A program made the position numbers and the translations under genes. 8,513 nucleotides of DNA from Desulfobacteraceae bacterium (GTDB lineage: Bacteria > Desulfobacterota > DSM-4660 > Desulfatiglandales > B25-G16), in assembly GCA_028572035.1 (NCBI GenBank), contig JAPVWE010000043.1:1-8513 (forward strand), given 5' to 3'. Each line of letters opens with the position of its first letter. Position 1 is the first letter of the stretch. Below, piece after piece: positions 5,802-8,513 of this stretch. The notes below the pieces were generated by a model. It was not told the DNA's origin, ran no database searches, and saw nothing but the letters and a program-made list of their open reading frames with translations.

Positions 5802-8378
5802 TTACTGTTTGGAGGCCTTATCCTTTTTCAACTGATCTATGCGTTCCACCACCTTCCTGAGATGCTCAGCTATCAATTCCGCCTTCTGGTAACGTTGGTC
5901 AACTTCCTTGATCAAGGCCTTATCTATTATCTTTTCAACAACAGGTGGTATCTTCGGATTAATCTCCCTCACTGAGGGGTGTTTCTCTCTGGTAATCTGG
6001 TACATAAGTGATGTAATATCTTCAGAAGCAAAGGGTTTTTGGCCGGTGAGCAACTCAAAAAGAACCACCCCCAAAGAGAATATGTCTGAACGCCCGTCAA
6101 CCTTTTTCCCACTCACCTGTTCGGGAGACATATAGGACGGGGTGCCCAAGATAACACCGGTTTTTGTCTTGGATGAAGATGTGATCCTGGCGATGCCAAA
6201 ATCCGTCACCTTGATATCTTTGGTGTCTTTGAGTAGCATGATGTTTGCAGGTTTTACGTCCCTGTGGACAACATTACTGCCGTGAGCAAAACCTAAGGCA
6301 TCGGCCACCTGGGCTGTAATGCTTAGAACATCTCTCAAAGGGAACAACTTCTCTTTACGTGTGAATTTTACTAAATCCTCACCATGGATGAATTCCATGG
6401 CTATATAGGCCAGGTCCTGTTCTTCACCGGCATCGTATATAGATACAATGTTAGGGTGGTTCAACAGTCCGGCTGACTCTGCCTCCCTGAAAAAGCGTTC
6501 CTTTATCTCACCTACCTCTTCTTGTTCAAATTCTGTTAACCGTAAGGTCTTTATGGCAACGGTCCTGTGTATCGTTGGATCTTCTCCCTTATAGACAATT
6601 CCCATGGCACCCCTGCCTAATTCACCGGAAACCTCGTATCTGCCAAGGGTTGGCTTGGTATCCAGATCTGCTATTGTTACCCCAATGTCACCAGGATGGG
6701 CGGCACTGTCACCGAAGATTATGGTGGATTCAACACCCTTTAGTTTAGGCATCCTTTCACTCAGATCCTTGAAATCGCTACTATCTTCAATGATCATATT
6801 ATACGTTGATAATGCCTTGCTAATCTGCCTCTTTCTTTCATAATCGAGCCCAAGATTATATAAAAGATCCTTGACCCCAGGCTCATCTATAGGACATTTC
6901 CGAAATTTTTCAAAGGCCAGATCAAGCATTCCTTGTTGCTGGAATGAAAGACCAAGGGCCTTGTTTGTTTCTACAGAATCAGCCTCCACCTTTTCTTTTG
7001 TCCTTTCGGTGATGAAGAAACGTATGCTAACAACCAAGATATAGCCCAGAATCAAAAGAGCTATTTGGGGTGTAATCTTAAGCCACATATTTGAGTGAAA
7101 AAAGAGGACTGTCCCTGCTGTGCCGTAAGAGAGAAAGAGGATTAAGGTCATGATGGCACCCGTACCAGCCTTTAGCCTGGGCAGGAGAAATGAGATATAG
7201 AGCCCGAAAAGCAAGATAAGACCCAGCTCGACAAATGTGAAATATTGAGGCCGAACAAAGAATTCTTCCTTTAATATATTGGAGACCGAATTGGCAATTA
7301 TCTCCACGCCTGGTAGGGTACTGGAAACAGCTGTAACAAAGCTGTCCCCAATTCCCGGGGCAGTGGGCCCAATGATGACAATTTTGCCCCTGAAGAGGCT
7401 TGTCTGAAACTCCTTTTTGAGAACCTTCCTGAATGGTGTTGCGTGAAATGCGACCCCTGGCCCATCGTTCCATTTAATGAGGGTTGGCATATCAAAACCT
7501 GTGGCTGCAATCCTGAGGGTCTTGGATGGGGTGACCTTTATATCGATTCCCTCTCCCAGGATAAGCCTGATGTCACTATCATCTAATCCTTTGAAGGCCT
7601 TTACAATCGCCATGGGAAATGATGAAACAAATGTGTTTTCCAAATAGCCAATGGCATGGGTCTGACTCCTGATGGAGCCATCAGCATCTGGGAAGAGGTT
7701 TATATGACCGATGCCTGCAACTGAATCCGCAAAGGAGGGTAGGAGTGGTTTTATCTTGGAATACCACCTAATGGAACTGATGGCCAATTCGTCCTTTAGA
7801 CCATGTATAACTTTATAGGAGTTTTTGGCTATGTAATCAGGAATTTCTTGGTCCCTTCCTGTGCTTGTTGTATCGAAGTAGATAGGGAGAATTACATTCC
7901 CGGCCTTTTTAAAGGCCTGGGCTAATTTCGCGTCATTATCCAGATCACGCTCTGCCTTATTTAATAAACCATAGAATGTCTTGGTAGATGAGTCTTTATT
8001 AGTTAAATTGAGATCCACGTACGTCTTCTTCAGTTCTTTAATCGTTTTGAGGCCAGTGCCCTCCTCTGGCTCAATAAACATGATATTCAGGGCAATAACC
8101 TTGGCACCGGCCATTGCAAGGTTGTTTATCCCATTAGCAATAATATTCCTTGGCCAGGGGAAACGGCCGATTTCAGCCAAATCATCATCGTCTATGACAA
8201 CTATCTCAATATCTGGATTTCTCTCGCCAGCGGCACTGAGCTTGGAGCGGAGGTCAAATGTCTTTTTCTCTATAACATCGGTAAAATCGCCAAACCCTGT
8301 GCCGACCATGATTAGGAACACAAGAGTAAGGATCAGGCCAATTAGCCATTCAGCAATACTCTTTTTGAATAACATCAT
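5802..8378 (-). CDS. CHASE2-domain transmembrane serine/threonine protein kinase with TPR-like linker
   Basis: This 858-residue sensor kinase is predicted to detect an extracytoplasmic signal and phosphorylate cytoplasmic targets. A membrane segment at about 9-28 is followed by a CHASE2 sensor (about 33-370, with the characteristic VVIDDDDLAEIGRFPWPR at 60-77 and IGHINLFPDADGSIR near 223-237). Three more membrane helices follow at about 381-400, 406-427 and 435-456. Residues 471-540 look like two TPR-type helical repeats. The kinase domain spans about 580-845: glycine loop GELGRGAMGIVYKG (585-598), K610, E632, HRDVKPAN with catalytic D707, DFG at 726-728, activation loop with several Ser/Thr, GTPSYMSPEQ (745-754). 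All catalytic residues are intact. Two adjacent ATGs (8378 and 8375) follow a GAGGGG site; either may be used. The ligand and substrate are unknown. Confidence 0.92.
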   Translation of the reverse strand: MMLFKKSIAEWLIGLILTLVFLIMVGTGFGDFTDVIEKKTFDLRSKLSAAGERNPDIEIVVIDDDDLAEIGRFPWPRNIIANGINNLAMAGAKVIALNIMFIEPEEGTGLKTIKELKKTYVDLNLTNKDSSTKTFYGLLNKAERDLDNDAKLAQAFKKAGNVILPIYFDTTSTGRDQEIPDYIAKNSYKVIHGLKDELAISSIRWYSKIKPLLPSFADSVAGIGHINLFPDADGSIRSQTHAIGYLENTFVSSFPMAIVKAFKGLDDSDIRLILGEGIDIKVTPSKTLRIAATGFDMPTLIKWNDGPGVAFHATPFRKVLKKEFQTSLFRGKIVIIGPTAPGIGDSFVTAVSSTLPGVEIIANSVSNILKEEFFVRPQYFTFVELGLILLFGLYISFLLPRLKAGTGAIMTLILFLSYGTAGTVLFFHSNMWLKITPQIALLILGYILVVSIRFFITERTKEKVEADSVETNKALGLSFQQQGMLDLAFEKFRKCPIDEPGVKDLLYNLGLDYERKRQISKALSTYNMIIEDSSDFKDLSERMPKLKGVESTIIFGDSAAHPGDIGVTIADLDTKPTLGRYEVSGELGRGAMGIVYKGEDPTIHRTVAIKTLRLTEFEQEEVGEIKERFFREAESAGLLNHPNIVSIYDAGEEQDLAYIAMEFIHGEDLVKFTRKEKLFPLRDVLSITAQVADALGFAHGSNVVHRDVKPANIMLLKDTKDIKVTDFGIARITSSSKTKTGVILGTPSYMSPEQVSGKKVDGRSDIFSLGVVLFELLTGQKPFASEDITSLMYQITREKHPSVREINPKIPPVVEKIIDKALIKEVDQRYQKAELIAEHLRKVVERIDQLKKDKASKQ

Positions 8379-8513
8379 TCCTTCCCCTCATTTTTTGGTA
8401 ACGTTGAAAAGTTGAGGCATTGATGGTTAATAGGGTAATGAGTGTTTCTGAAAGGCGATATCTCAAAGGAAATTCCACCGTGTTCTGCAGTGGTCAAATA
8501 TTTGGGGTTTGCT
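8379..8513. other. Intergenic leader upstream of the CHASE2 kinase, window edge
   Basis: These 135 bp contain the kinase ribosome site (GAGGGG at 8384-8389) but no supported gene in either direction; all short frames hit stops. No convincing sigma-70 or sigma-54 promoter was found. A gene may end or begin just beyond the edge. Confidence 0.4.

Noticed and set aside
7981..8415. 144-codon plus-strand frame opposite the start of the CHASE2 kinase
   Set aside because: It is antisense to a well-supported coding region; its composition is that of a shadow frame and it has no domain.
8379..8513. Possible end of another gene or a dispersed repeat at the right edge
   Set aside because: All frames are short and carry no motif; without more sequence or a genome search there is nothing to support a call.

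Overview
The window is a run of bacterial housekeeping genes, all on the minus strand. Reading in the direction of transcription, from high to low coordinates, the order is: CHASE2-sensor Ser/Thr kinase, tsaD, DUF2062 membrane protein, rsmA (ksgA), deoxynucleoside kinase, DUF502 membrane protein, metK, and the first 80 codons of ahcY, which runs off the left edge. The ahcY fragment is easy to miss because its stop codon lies outside the window.

The gene set suggests a deltaproteobacterial (Desulfobacterota-type) chromosome. The clues are a CHASE2-TPR-Ser/Thr kinase, DUF502 with its TPNPTSG motif, a short-type adenosylhomocysteinase with the NPLST motif, moderate GC content and free use of TTG starts. 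This placement is inference from gene content, not a phylogeny. Nothing suggests a plasmid, phage or recent island inside the coding part.

The genes fall into themes. tsaD (tRNA t6A), DUF2062 and rsmA (16S rRNA dimethyladenosine) form a tight translation-fidelity block, with DUF2062 and rsmA overlapping by 34 bp. The deoxynucleoside kinase and DUF502 genes follow with gaps of 54 and 65 bp. metK and ahcY form the S-adenosylmethionine cycle: MetK makes SAM, and AhcY removes the S-adenosylhomocysteine left after methyl transfer, including that made by RsmA. The large kinase at the right edge is a membrane-bound signalling protein separated from tsaD by a repeat-rich 95 bp spacer.

The non-coding DNA is where the less ordinary signals are. 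The 362 bp between metK and ahcY is GC-rich and structured. It holds a 13 bp tandem repeat, a local hairpin and a long-range inverted repeat, and it looks like a small inserted or dispersed element or an unrecognised structured RNA. The kinase-tsaD spacer carries five copies of a CTCGT/ACGAG word that reach almost to the tsaD start codon. The metK and deoxynucleoside kinase leaders share a similar TTGAC...GTCAA inverted repeat. I see no convincing undescribed multi-gene system, tRNA, rRNA, CRISPR array or transposase.
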